From contig NZ_JAHREP010000004.1 of assembly GCF_019084545.1 (NCBI RefSeq), positions 1 through 64,000 of the forward strand: 64,000 bases of DNA, in the 5' to 3' direction. How positions within the stretch are numbered: the stretch's first letter is position 1; each line of letters starts with the position of its first letter. The DNA comes from Marinobacterium ramblicola (GTDB taxonomy: Bacteria > Pseudomonadota > Gammaproteobacteria > Pseudomonadales > Balneatricaceae). The notes under the pieces were generated by a model that saw nothing but the letters and a program-made list of their open reading frames with translations, was not told where the DNA came from and made no database searches. A program made the position numbers and the translations under genes. Positions 7,891 through 16,137 of this stretch are shown here, piece after piece.

Positions 7891-8655
7891 ATGTCAGAAT
7901 CTAAACCGGAAGCCCGTATCCAGGTCATCGACCGGGCCGCCATCCTGCTGGATGTGATCTCCCGGTACTCAAAACCGGTGAAACTGAAGGTGTTGAGTGC
8001 GGATGCCGGACTGCACCCTTCTACCGCGTACCGGATACTGCACTCGCTGATCGATAACCGCTTCGTCGAGCGTAGCGGTGCCGGCGAGTACCGGCTCGGC
8101 CAGCGCCTGCTGCAGCTCAGCAACCGCCTGCACACCGATATCGACCTGCGCGCGGTGGCGATGCCCTATATGGCGAAGTTAAGGGACAAGCTGGGGGAGA
8201 CGATCAACCTGACGATCCGCGAGGGCGATGTTGTGATCTATTTCGACAAGGCCACGCCGAACCGGATGATGCATGTGCAGCAGATCGTCGGCAGCCGGGC
8301 ACCGCTGCATGTCACCGGTGTCGGCAAACTGATGCTGGGCAAGGGTGGTGCCCAGGAGATCGCCGGTTATGCCCAGCGCACCAACCTGCCCGCCTATACC
8401 CGCAACACCTTCAATTCACTGAAAGCGCTGACCGAAGAGTGCCTGGCCGCAGCCGAGCGCGGATATGCGCTGGATAACGAGGAAGCGGAGATCGGCGTCG
8501 GCTGCATCGGGGTGCTGATCTACGATCAGAGCAACCAGCCGGTGGCCGGGCTGTCGCTGTCGGCCCCAATGGAGCGGCGCAAGGATGAGTGGATTGAGGA
8601 TGTGGTCGCGGCGGGTAAGGCGATCTCCGAGCAGTTGGGGTATCGACCGGAGTAA
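7891..8655 (+). CDS. bhcR: IclR-family regulator of the beta-hydroxyaspartate cycle
   Basis: A 254-residue IclR-type regulator. The N-terminal winged helix is seen in KLKVLSADAGLHPSTAYRILHSLIDNRFVER, and the C-terminal effector domain ends with GCIGVLIYDQSNQPVAGLSLSAP. It is encoded divergently from bhcABCD, as in the described Paracoccus locus, where BhcR senses glyoxylate. A good AGGAGG site precedes the ATG. The three palindromes in the shared gap are its likely targets. Confidence 0.88.
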   Translation: MSESKPEARIQVIDRAAILLDVISRYSKPVKLKVLSADAGLHPSTAYRILHSLIDNRFVERSGAGEYRLGQRLLQLSNRLHTDIDLRAVAMPYMAKLRDKLGETINLTIREGDVVIYFDKATPNRMMHVQQIVGSRAPLHVTGVGKLMLGKGGAQEIAGYAQRTNLPAYTRNTFNSLKALTEECLAAAERGYALDNEEAEIGVGCIGVLIYDQSNQPVAGLSLSAPMERRKDEWIEDVVAAGKAISEQLGYRPE

Positions 8656-8685
8656 GGCAACACCGGTCGCCCCACTCTGTATCGG

Positions 8686-10209
8686 CTAACCTACCGAAAC
8701 GGAATCTTCCCTGTCGGCGGCGCTGTTGCCGCCCCTGTTCTCCAGCGCGACAACCTGGTTGCGCCCCTGCTGCTTGGCGGTATAGAGCGCATCGTCGGCC
8801 AGGCTTATCCAGTCGTCCAGTGTCGCCCCTTCATCCTCGTGAAGCGCGATACCGATCGATACCGTGTAGTGAATTGTTTGCCCCTGGTAGTCAACCGCAT
8901 CGTCCTGCACCAACCCACGCAGTCGCTCGGCAAGCGCATGGGCGCCCTCTTGGTTGACACGCGGCAAGAGGATCAGGAACTCCTCGCCCCCCCAACGGGA
9001 AGCGGTATCCTCGAGCCGGATCGCACTGCGCACCGCGTCGGCGAAACATTTAATCACCTGATCGCCCGCCGCGTGGCCGTAACGGTCGTTGATCTCTTTG
9101 AAGTAGTCGAGGTCGACCATCAACAGCGCCCCCGACTCGCCATAACGGCTGAAACGGTGGAACTGTGTCTCCAGCACCTCTGCCATCGACCGTCGATTGG
9201 GAAGACCGGTCAGATGGTCGGTCTGCGCCAGGCGAGTCAGCTCGGCCATCAGCGCATCCACCAGGCTCTCCCAGCGGGTGAAGATGCGGTAGTTGAACAC
9301 CCCGATCGACAGCACGATCAGGGCGACGACCCAAAAGAAGATCCAGACCGTGGAGGTCAGCACCTCCGTCGCGTTCATCAACGGCGAGTCGGACACCCCG
9401 GACAAAGCGGTTTCAACCCGCTCGACGCCCAGTTTGATGGTCAGAAAGCCGTAACCCAGAACGCCGAGTACCAATACCATCACCAGCCGCAATACGCGAC
9501 GGCTCAGATCTTCCACCTCAGGCGCACGCAGGATGGAGCGCTCCGCCTGCCAACGGGCCATAAAGGGGTGGGTGAGAAACAGAATCGGGCCGACGATAAA
9601 CATCGACTGCAGGAAAGCGCCCAACCACCAGCCCTGCCAGATCGGCAGCAATCCAAGAGTGTCGACTTGGTTGGTATAGCACCATATAAGTGCACCGGCG
9701 GAGCTGAATATCGCGCCGATGAAGTTAATCAGTACAAAGAAAGCAAGGGACTGAATGCTGCGAAGATCACGGGGAATACGGATAGCGCGATAACCGATCG
9801 AGACGGCGGCGAAACCCAGAGGATCTGCGAAACTGAACAGCAATGCCCAATCCAGCGGCATCCCTGAATAGAGCGCCAGCACTAAAGTGGCGATGTACGC
9901 AGGTATTGCGCCCCAAAGCCAGCCGAAACAGAGTGTCCACCAGAGGCATATCAGCAAAGGCGGGTAGATGGTGATAAATACTTCGATACCGCCGAACGGC
10001 AGAGGCAGGCCTGACCATCCCTCGACGACGACGAGCAGACCGAAGGCGATGGAGGCAACAAGCGACAGCAGCCATCCACCGAGTACAGCCTTCTTTTCGG
10101 TGGGCGTCCCATATTGCCGCAGACGCGCGAACGTCATCGACAAGTAGGGCTCTTCTCCCTTCACCAGCCCGAGACGCGCAGCCAACTTCTTTGAAAGCAT
10201 TCCAGACAT
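8686..10209 (-). CDS. Membrane-anchored diguanylate cyclase with an N-terminal MASE1-like sensor
   Basis: A 507-residue protein. Residues about 40-310 hold eight or so hydrophobic segments in a MASE1-like arrangement, followed by a GGDEF domain starting at DHLTGLPNRRS. The active-site motif is RWGGEEF, so the protein should make cyclic di-GMP; I do not see a clear RxxD inhibitory site five residues before it. It ends 30 bases after bhcR, in the opposite direction, so the two genes are convergent. The signal sensed by the membrane part is unknown. Confidence 0.82.
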   Translation of the reverse strand: MSGMLSKKLAARLGLVKGEEPYLSMTFARLRQYGTPTEKKAVLGGWLLSLVASIAFGLLVVVEGWSGLPLPFGGIEVFITIYPPLLICLWWTLCFGWLWGAIPAYIATLVLALYSGMPLDWALLFSFADPLGFAAVSIGYRAIRIPRDLRSIQSLAFFVLINFIGAIFSSAGALIWCYTNQVDTLGLLPIWQGWWLGAFLQSMFIVGPILFLTHPFMARWQAERSILRAPEVEDLSRRVLRLVMVLVLGVLGYGFLTIKLGVERVETALSGVSDSPLMNATEVLTSTVWIFFWVVALIVLSIGVFNYRIFTRWESLVDALMAELTRLAQTDHLTGLPNRRSMAEVLETQFHRFSRYGESGALLMVDLDYFKEINDRYGHAAGDQVIKCFADAVRSAIRLEDTASRWGGEEFLILLPRVNQEGAHALAERLRGLVQDDAVDYQGQTIHYTVSIGIALHEDEGATLDDWISLADDALYTAKQQGRNQVVALENRGGNSAADREDSVSVG

Positions 10210-10522
10210 CCTGCACTTGGAGCTTTTTCTGTTTTAGAAAGAATAGTCGTTAAACTCCATCTATGTATTAGACCGGCGACGGTATTGGATGAATTCGAAC
10301 TATAAAACAGCCGCATCCGCAGCGGCCACGACAGTGGTGTCCCCCTAACTCTTCGGAGTCCTGACAGGTCAGGTTACTACCGCCCTCGGCAGTGAAAGGA
10401 ATTGATTTCCTACCGTTTCACCCCGCTGAGCAGCTCCACACGTTCTGAATCGTAAAAATATTAGAAACGCTCCTCACAGATAGGAACGACTCGAATTAAG
10501 AGACGATGTGGTAAATCGCAGA
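10210..10522. other. Intergenic stretch with one palindrome, no gene seen
   Basis: This gap before the diguanylate cyclase has no convincing coding sequence. CCTGACAGGTCAGG at 10360-10373 is a perfect 14-base palindrome. It could be an operator or the remains of a terminator for the LysR gene transcribed on the other side; nothing else is recognisable. Confidence 0.3.
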
Positions 10523-11386
10523 CTAGTTTGATCCTGATCGCAGCTGAAACAGGCTTTCTTTGATTGTGCTAACAAGCCGGGTTGTTGCTTCGTTAATATG
10601 TGTGGAGACGATGAGTGTGTTCTCTGTTTGCGGCAGTGTGGGTAACCCCTCGTCAATAATGATCATTCCAGATTCAAGGGCCATCTTTGGAATAACACCA
10701 ATGCCAATACCCGCTCGCACGGCCGCGAGTATGCTGGTCCAACTGTGACTGGTAAAAGCGACGCGATGCGGTAGGTTATATTGCTTCAGTAGGCGAAGTG
10801 CCTCATCCCTGCCCAAACTGCCCTCCGGAAGTAAGGCTAGCGGGATAGGGGCGCTAGGCTGCAGTGGATGTGCTTCCGCCTTTACCCAGACCAATTGGTC
10901 GTGCCCAAGGCACAGACCAATGCCCGACAACGACGACATGTCGACCAGCGCTATATCGAGTTCTCCATCTGCGACCAGTGACGCTAGATAGTGGGGACGA
11001 TAATCGCAAACGACCTCAAGCCTCACCTCTGGGTAGGAGAGCGCGTAAGTCTGAAGTAATGGAGTGAGCGACTCCGTTACATAATGGTCGTGGGTGCCAA
11101 GACGTACCTTTCCCTTAATGCCAGCATTTAGAAAGGTACCCAGAATCCGGTCGTGCAGACCGAGCAGCTGATGGGCGTGAGACCGAAGTTCTTCACCCGC
11201 CGCCGTTAGCTTGACTCCATATTGAGCACGCTCTAGCAGTGTTACCGTTACCAAAGTTTCAAGGCGGCTCAACTGCATGCTGACGGTAGATGGCGCCCGA
11301 TGCAGCTGTTTGGCTGCTACCGTGAGGTTGAGCGTATCAGAGACTACAACGAAGGTGCGCAGCAACGAGATAGGCAGGTCAGTCAT
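10523..11386 (-). CDS. LysR-family transcriptional regulator
   Basis: A 287-residue LTTR. The N-terminal helix-turn-helix is seen in LNLTVAAKQLHRAPSTVSMQLSRLETL, and the C-terminal half is a periplasmic-binding-type effector domain (KVRLGTHDHYVTESLTPLL). No substrate can be read from it. It lies between the diguanylate cyclase and a second LysR gene, all on the minus strand, upstream of the methyl-catabolism region in genome order. It might act on that region or on a distant target. Confidence 0.85.
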   Translation of the reverse strand: MTDLPISLLRTFVVVSDTLNLTVAAKQLHRAPSTVSMQLSRLETLVTVTLLERAQYGVKLTAAGEELRSHAHQLLGLHDRILGTFLNAGIKGKVRLGTHDHYVTESLTPLLQTYALSYPEVRLEVVCDYRPHYLASLVADGELDIALVDMSSLSGIGLCLGHDQLVWVKAEAHPLQPSAPIPLALLPEGSLGRDEALRLLKQYNLPHRVAFTSHSWTSILAAVRAGIGIGVIPKMALESGMIIIDEGLPTLPQTENTLIVSTHINEATTRLVSTIKESLFQLRSGSN

Positions 11387-11524
11387 AAACTGGCTTCAAT
11401 TTTTTTGAGTGAAATCGTCACTATTTATCTATTTGTAAAATAGCCCAACCGAGTATTTGTTAACCCAGCAATTAAGGAATCCCATTATCGAATCGAAGAT
11501 CAAAGACCTATACGACACTTACTC

Positions 11525-12463
11525 CTAACCATAGCTTGATGGGAGATTCATTTCGTCCAACAACCAATCACGAAACTCTCTGGCGATGGCTCGCTCCCTG
11601 TTCAACCCGGGGCTGACTACGTAATACGCCTGGGCGCATCGCATCGGACGATCAACCAGCACCTCCAACTTGCCGGCCTCCAACTCGGTAGACAGCAGTT
11701 CTTTGGAGCCCAATACCACCCCCTGCCCGGAGATGGCCGCCTCCAGTGCCAGCAGTCCATTGCCAAACTGCAACACCTTACAGGCGTTCAGCTCCTCCTG
11801 GCCCTGCTGTCGGAACCACTCTCGCCAGCCGCAAAGATCCTCAAAGCGAGCCAGGGTGCGATCACATAACAGGGTGTCAGAATTCAATGCCATGAATGCG
11901 GCTTCGGAACTCAGCCCCGGTTTGCACATCGGCACAAGATCAAGATGCATCATGCGCTGCAGTTCCAGATCATCATAGTCGCCATAGCCCAGTCGCACCG
12001 ACACATCGATCCCGGCTCGCTTGAGTTGCGATACACCAAATCCACTGTCACGACATGAGTCAACCGAGTGCAAGCTCGCCTGTAGCCGCACTTCGGCGTC
12101 GGGGAACTGGGCATAGAAACGGTGCAAACGCGGTACGATCCATTTGGTGGCGAACAGCGGTTCGGCACAGACGGTGATCACTTTGCGCTCTTCACTGTAC
12201 AGGCGAATTTTATCGACGGCGTTGGCCAGAACCTGGAAGCCCTCATGCAGCTCGGGCAGGGACGCGCGCGCGGCGGGGGTCAGGCTGACGCGACGGTGAT
12301 GTCGCACAAACAGCTCAACTCCCAGATACTCCTCAAGTGCTTTGACCTGGTGACTGATCGCTGCCGGGGTGACATTCAGCTCCTTCGCCGCCTTGGCGAA
12401 GCTTTTGGTGCGCGCGGCAACCTCGAAATACGAGAGTGCGATGAGCGGGGGGAGTCGTGACAT
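11525..12463 (-). CDS. GcvA-like LysR-family regulator
   Basis: A 312-residue LTTR of the GcvA subgroup: LPPLIALSYFEVAARTKSFAKAAKELNVTPAAISHQVKALE is the typical first domain, and the protein ends with the GcvA-like FRDWLLDE. GcvA proteins control glycine cleavage and many catabolic genes. It is 102 bases downstream of the acyl-CoA ligase gene on the same strand and could be cotranscribed. A role in the ligase-hydratase-osmC unit is inferred only from position. Confidence 0.85.
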   Translation of the reverse strand: MSRLPPLIALSYFEVAARTKSFAKAAKELNVTPAAISHQVKALEEYLGVELFVRHHRRVSLTPAARASLPELHEGFQVLANAVDKIRLYSEERKVITVCAEPLFATKWIVPRLHRFYAQFPDAEVRLQASLHSVDSCRDSGFGVSQLKRAGIDVSVRLGYGDYDDLELQRMMHLDLVPMCKPGLSSEAAFMALNSDTLLCDRTLARFEDLCGWREWFRQQGQEELNACKVLQFGNGLLALEAAISGQGVVLGSKELLSTELEAGKLEVLVDRPMRCAQAYYVVSPGLNRERAIAREFRDWLLDEMNLPSSYG

Positions 12464-12565
12464 AACAAGTACTCTTACTCTTCAGAGCTGCCACTGTAGC
12501 AACACATCAGCTGAATAGTTGGCCCTTCTGGCACAACTATTCAGCGATGCACCTCCTGCACCGGT

Positions 12566-14206
12566 TCAGCTCGCTTGCGCTTCCGCTAGCTGCTGACGCA
12601 GGACGAACTTCTGGATCTTTCCGGTTGAGGTTGTGGGGATACGTTCGAAGATAATTTTCTTCGGCGCCTTGAAGCGGCTCATGTTTTGCCGACAGAACTC
12701 GATCAGCTCCTGCTCGGTCAGTTCGCTGCCGATACGCAGCTGCACGAATGCCGCAGGCACTTCACCCCACTTTTCATCGGGAAGAGGCACCACCGCCGCG
12801 AGCTCGACATCGGGGTGGCGCTGGATAACATCCTCAACCTCCAGCGAGGAGATGTTCTCTCCCCCCGAGATGATCACATCTTTCGACCGGTCAGAGATCT
12901 TGATGTAGCCATCCTCATGCACGACCGCCAGATCGCCAGTATGGAACCAGCCGCCTGCAAACGCCTCTTCGGTAGCTGGCTCGTTGCGCAGATACCCCTT
13001 CATAACGATGTTGCCCCGGAACATGATCTCGCCCACGGTCTTGCCATCGGCGGGGACCGGCTGCATCGTGTTCGGGTCAAGCACCACGACCTCTTCCTGA
13101 AGCGGGTAGGTCACCCCCTGGCGTCCGTTGAGTTGAACCCTTTCCTCCAGGGTGCGACCAGCCCAATCATCCTGCTTGACGCATACGGTGGCAGGGCCAT
13201 AGGTTTCGGTCAGACCATAGACATGGGTGAGTTCGATCCCGATTCGCTCCATCTTCGCCAGCACGGCCGCTGGCGGCGCGGCACCGGCAATCAGCCCGGA
13301 AACCTTGTGCTCGATCGGCGAGGACTGGACCGAGGCGGCATCAGCGATCATCGAATGTACGATCGGTGCACCACAGTAGTGTGTGACGCCATGTTGCTTG
13401 ATCAGCTGCAGAATCAGCTCCGGGTCGACCTTGCGCAAACAGATGTTCGTGCCGCCAATCGCTGCCAGCGTCCAGGGGAAGCACCAGCCGTTGCAGTGAA
13501 ACATCGGTAAGGTCCACAGGTAGACCACATTAGAGGCGATGCCCCAGGACAGGACATTACTGACCGCATTCAGATAGGCGCCACGATGGTGGGTTACCAC
13601 CCCCTTCGGATTGCCCGTTGTACCCGAGGTGTAGCCTAATGCGATTGCATCCCACTCGTCGGACGGTGGATTGCACTCGGCCAATTCAGATTGCTCGGCA
13701 AGCAAAGCTTCGTATTCGAGGTTACCGATAGAGGCATCCAGGCCGCAGCTCGGATCGGCAACATTGATGACGATAGGCGCCGGGCTATCGAGCAGCGACA
13801 GCGCTTTCTCGACGACGCCAGTGTACTCCGGATCCACCAGCAGCAGCCGAGTCCGGCTATGATTAAGGATAAAGGCAACCGCCTCCGCATCCAGGCGGAT
13901 ATTGATTGAGTTTAGTACCGCCCCCGTCATCGGCACCCCGAAATGCGCTTCATACATTGCGGGCACATTTGGCAGCATGACGGAGACAGTATCGCCCCTG
14001 GAGATACCGTAGCCCTTCAATACCGAGGCCAGCTGACGGCAACGTTGATAGGTTTCAGCCCAGGTAAAGGATATGTCGCCATATATCAATGCGATGCTAT
14101 CAGCATAAACAGACGCCGCCCGTTTGATAAAACTTAGCGGAGAGAGCGCCACGTAATTGGCTGGCGTCTTTTCGAGCGCCTGATTATAAGAACATAACCC
14201 GTTCAT
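12566..14206 (-). CDS. Acyl-CoA synthetase, candidate 3-methylmercaptopropionyl-CoA ligase
   Basis: A 546-residue ANL-superfamily enzyme. The P-loop YTSGTTGNPKG lies near residue 190, the hinge and A8 region is GGWFHTGDLAVVHEDGYI, and the catalytic lysine is in TSTGKIQKF near the C terminus. It activates a carboxylic acid with ATP and CoA. The sequence falls in the acyl-activating group (YLWTLPMFHCNGW) that includes short and medium-chain ligases. DMSP-degrading bacteria use such an enzyme (DmdB) on methylmercaptopropionate, and the dmdA genes nearby make this the best guess, not a proven one. No dmdC-like dehydrogenase is in the window. Confidence 0.8.
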   Translation of the reverse strand: MNGLCSYNQALEKTPANYVALSPLSFIKRAASVYADSIALIYGDISFTWAETYQRCRQLASVLKGYGISRGDTVSVMLPNVPAMYEAHFGVPMTGAVLNSINIRLDAEAVAFILNHSRTRLLLVDPEYTGVVEKALSLLDSPAPIVINVADPSCGLDASIGNLEYEALLAEQSELAECNPPSDEWDAIALGYTSGTTGNPKGVVTHHRGAYLNAVSNVLSWGIASNVVYLWTLPMFHCNGWCFPWTLAAIGGTNICLRKVDPELILQLIKQHGVTHYCGAPIVHSMIADAASVQSSPIEHKVSGLIAGAAPPAAVLAKMERIGIELTHVYGLTETYGPATVCVKQDDWAGRTLEERVQLNGRQGVTYPLQEEVVVLDPNTMQPVPADGKTVGEIMFRGNIVMKGYLRNEPATEEAFAGGWFHTGDLAVVHEDGYIKISDRSKDVIISGGENISSLEVEDVIQRHPDVELAAVVPLPDEKWGEVPAAFVQLRIGSELTEQELIEFCRQNMSRFKAPKKIIFERIPTTSTGKIQKFVLRQQLAEAQAS

Positions 14207-14320
14207 AATATTTGTACTCTTATTTTTTAACGAAAAAGTAGACCAGGATTAAATCAGGCTGGGTCTCTGTTACCCGCCAGCGGACAGAGCCGGCTTTCGC
14301 CGGCGAACGTTGGGCACGGG

Positions 14321-15121
14321 TTACCGAGTCGGCTGCACCCAGGTCGGCTTGCGCTTTTCCAGGAACGCATCAATGCCCTCCCCTGCATCGGGGCTCATCA
14401 TGTTTTCAGCCATCACGTTACCTGCGAACTCATAGGCTTCAGACAACGACATCTGCCGTTGCGGGTTGAACATGGACTTGCCATAGCGGACGGCAGAAGG
14501 ACTTTTGCTCAGAATTTTCACCACTTTCGCGGCGACAGCATCATCCAGCTCTTCGTCGGCCACGACACTGCTGATCAGCCCCCAATCCAGCGCCGTCTCG
14601 GCATCGATGACATCACCGGTCACCAGCATATCGAAGGCGCGTTTGGCCGAGATGCTTCTTGAGAGCGCAACAGCGGGCGTTGAACAAAACAATCCAACGT
14701 TTATGCCCGGTACTGCGAAGCGCGCTGATCTGGCGGCGATAACCAGATCACAGCTGGCGACCAGCTGACAGCCAGCAGCCGCCGCGATACCGCTGACTTT
14801 TGCAATCACCGGAACCGGCAGTGCAACGATACTCTGCATCATTTTGCCGCAGCGCTTGAACAACGCTTGATAGTATTCCCGCTCCGGATGCGAGCGCATC
14901 TCCTGCAGATCATGGCCCGCACAGAAACCGCGACCTTCAGCGCTAATCACCACACAGCGAACACTGGGATCCACCGCGATATCGTCCAGTTCGGTTTGCA
15001 AAGCGATCAACATCGCTTCAGACAGGGTATTCAGTTTGTCCGGCCGGTTCAGGGAAAGGAAGACCGCACCGTTACTATCGGTTCTAAGAAGAATGTCTTC
15101 ATTTGATGAATTGATACGCAC
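14321..15121 (-). CDS. Crotonase-fold protein lacking both usual catalytic glutamates (ECHDC3-like)
   Basis: A 266-residue crotonase-family protein. FLSLNRPDKLNTLSEAM and the CoA-site GRGFCAGHDL are well kept. The two hydratase glutamates are missing: the first position reads AAAGCQLV (Q instead of E) and the second AVPGINVG (G instead of E). It therefore resembles ECHDC3-type proteins rather than a classical hydratase or DmdD, and its reaction is unknown. I start it at GTG 15121 because AGGAG lies seven bases before; a longer frame to 15169 overlaps osmC. It sits between osmC (25 bases) and the ligase (115 bases). Confidence 0.8.
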   Translation of the reverse strand: MRINSSNEDILLRTDSNGAVFLSLNRPDKLNTLSEAMLIALQTELDDIAVDPSVRCVVISAEGRGFCAGHDLQEMRSHPEREYYQALFKRCGKMMQSIVALPVPVIAKVSGIAAAAGCQLVASCDLVIAARSARFAVPGINVGLFCSTPAVALSRSISAKRAFDMLVTGDVIDAETALDWGLISSVVADEELDDAVAAKVVKILSKSPSAVRYGKSMFNPQRQMSLSEAYEFAGNVMAENMMSPDAGEGIDAFLEKRKPTWVQPTR

Positions 15122-15146
15122 GCTTTCTCTCCTAGAAATATCGAGT

Positions 15147-15596
15147 TTACGAATGATTGATTTCGACACTGGCCGTTATTGAGTTCCTGATAAAGCAGTT
15201 CTTGTGTGCTCTTTCATGGATTTTTTTAATCATTTCCTGGTCAGGAGACTTATCACCACCAAAAACGATCTTCGGTGTCAAAATTATACGTGTAACTTCC
15301 ATCCCACCTTTTAAGCTTTTTTCCAGAAATCCCTGTGGATTATCCTGATAGGACTCGACCTTGAACCCCTGAAACTCTGCAATCGCCAGGAAAAACAACA
15401 TATGACAGCTGGATACCGCGCTCACAAGCATCTGTTCTGGATCAGCGCAATCTGGATCGCCCTTGAAATCGACAGACGCCGAAACATCAAGCTTCTGATT
15501 GCCGTTCAACGTAACAACATGATTGCGAGAGTATGTTTTTTCATCTGTGTCATGCGGTTTCTGGTACCAGCATATTTCTGCTTCATGTATAGACAT
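15147..15596 (-). CDS. OsmC/Ohr-family protein
   Basis: A 149-residue OsmC-like protein. The first conserved cysteine is in DPEQMLVSAVSSCHML and the second in AHKNCFIRNS, which is the two-cysteine pair of peroxide-reducing OsmC/Ohr proteins. They detoxify organic or sulfur-derived peroxides with a thiol cofactor. It heads the osmC-crotonase-ligase unit. Its upstream region is homologous to that of both dmdA genes, so it is probably coregulated with demethylation, where methanethiol or other reactive sulfur might be handled. The exact substrate is unknown. Confidence 0.85.
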   Translation of the reverse strand: MSIHEAEICWYQKPHDTDEKTYSRNHVVTLNGNQKLDVSASVDFKGDPDCADPEQMLVSAVSSCHMLFFLAIAEFQGFKVESYQDNPQGFLEKSLKGGMEVTRIILTPKIVFGGDKSPDQEMIKKIHERAHKNCFIRNSITASVEINHS

Positions 15597-15638
15597 CTGA
15601 TAGAACCTTCTTATTCGTTTACCTGAGCAACTCTCTGC

Positions 15639-15733
15639 ATGATATGAAGAACGTACCGAGGGCGGGGGCTAAAAGTAGTCAAAAACGTGTGTTATAGGAC
15701 TATTTTTTCGTAATCCATAGACCATTTAGACTA
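15639..15733 (-). promoter_or_regulatory. Shared regulatory block, copy 1 (upstream of osmC)
   Basis: Read on the plus strand: ATGATATGAAGAAC (15639-15652), then ATAGGACTAT (15694-15703), then TAGACCATTTAGACTA (15718-15733). The same three boxes, with the last two separated by the same 22 bases, occur upstream of both dmdA genes. The last box is an imperfect dyad of the TAG...CTA type, which recalls Lrp-family sites; an Lrp gene lies nearby. Function is inferred from conservation and position. Confidence 0.7.
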
Positions 15734-15913
15734 GGCATATCCCAGCTAACTCAGGCCGCGGTTATCCAGCCGCTCTGGAGACCCCATTCTGCCTGCCATT
15801 TCGCCTGGAAAAGACCAGCCATGGCAGAGGCTCTATGAAAAATCTCATCTCATCTGTCACACATGTCTGGATACGGCTGACACAACAGAAAACCTTCCTT
15901 TGAGTTACGAATC

Positions 15914-15947
15914 CTAATCAATACACTTAGAAAGGATCGTTTTACAC
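15914..15947 (+). promoter_or_regulatory. Shared upstream element B, copy 1 (upstream of the flavoprotein gene)
   Basis: CTAATCAA, four bases, CTTAGAAA, three bases, TCGTTTTACAC. The same boxes with the same spacing recur before the BCCT gene (18427-18460). The 541-base gap in which it lies (15597-16137), divergent between osmC and the flavoprotein, holds no gene that I can see. It may be an operator or promoter part common to the two plus-strand units. Confidence 0.6.
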
Positions 15948-16137
15948 TCTAACCCCCTACAGGTAACGTGAAGTTCAGATCGACGTAATGAGCCATTTAA
16001 AAAATGTTCCAATACACGAGTTTACTCACTTTTAATAAGTGTATTTTATTTCTCAAGGCTTTTAGACGTAGAAAATAAGCGACTTAATGCCTGTATCTTC
16101 TCCCAGCAGATATATAAAACAACGGAGCAAGCCAAAG

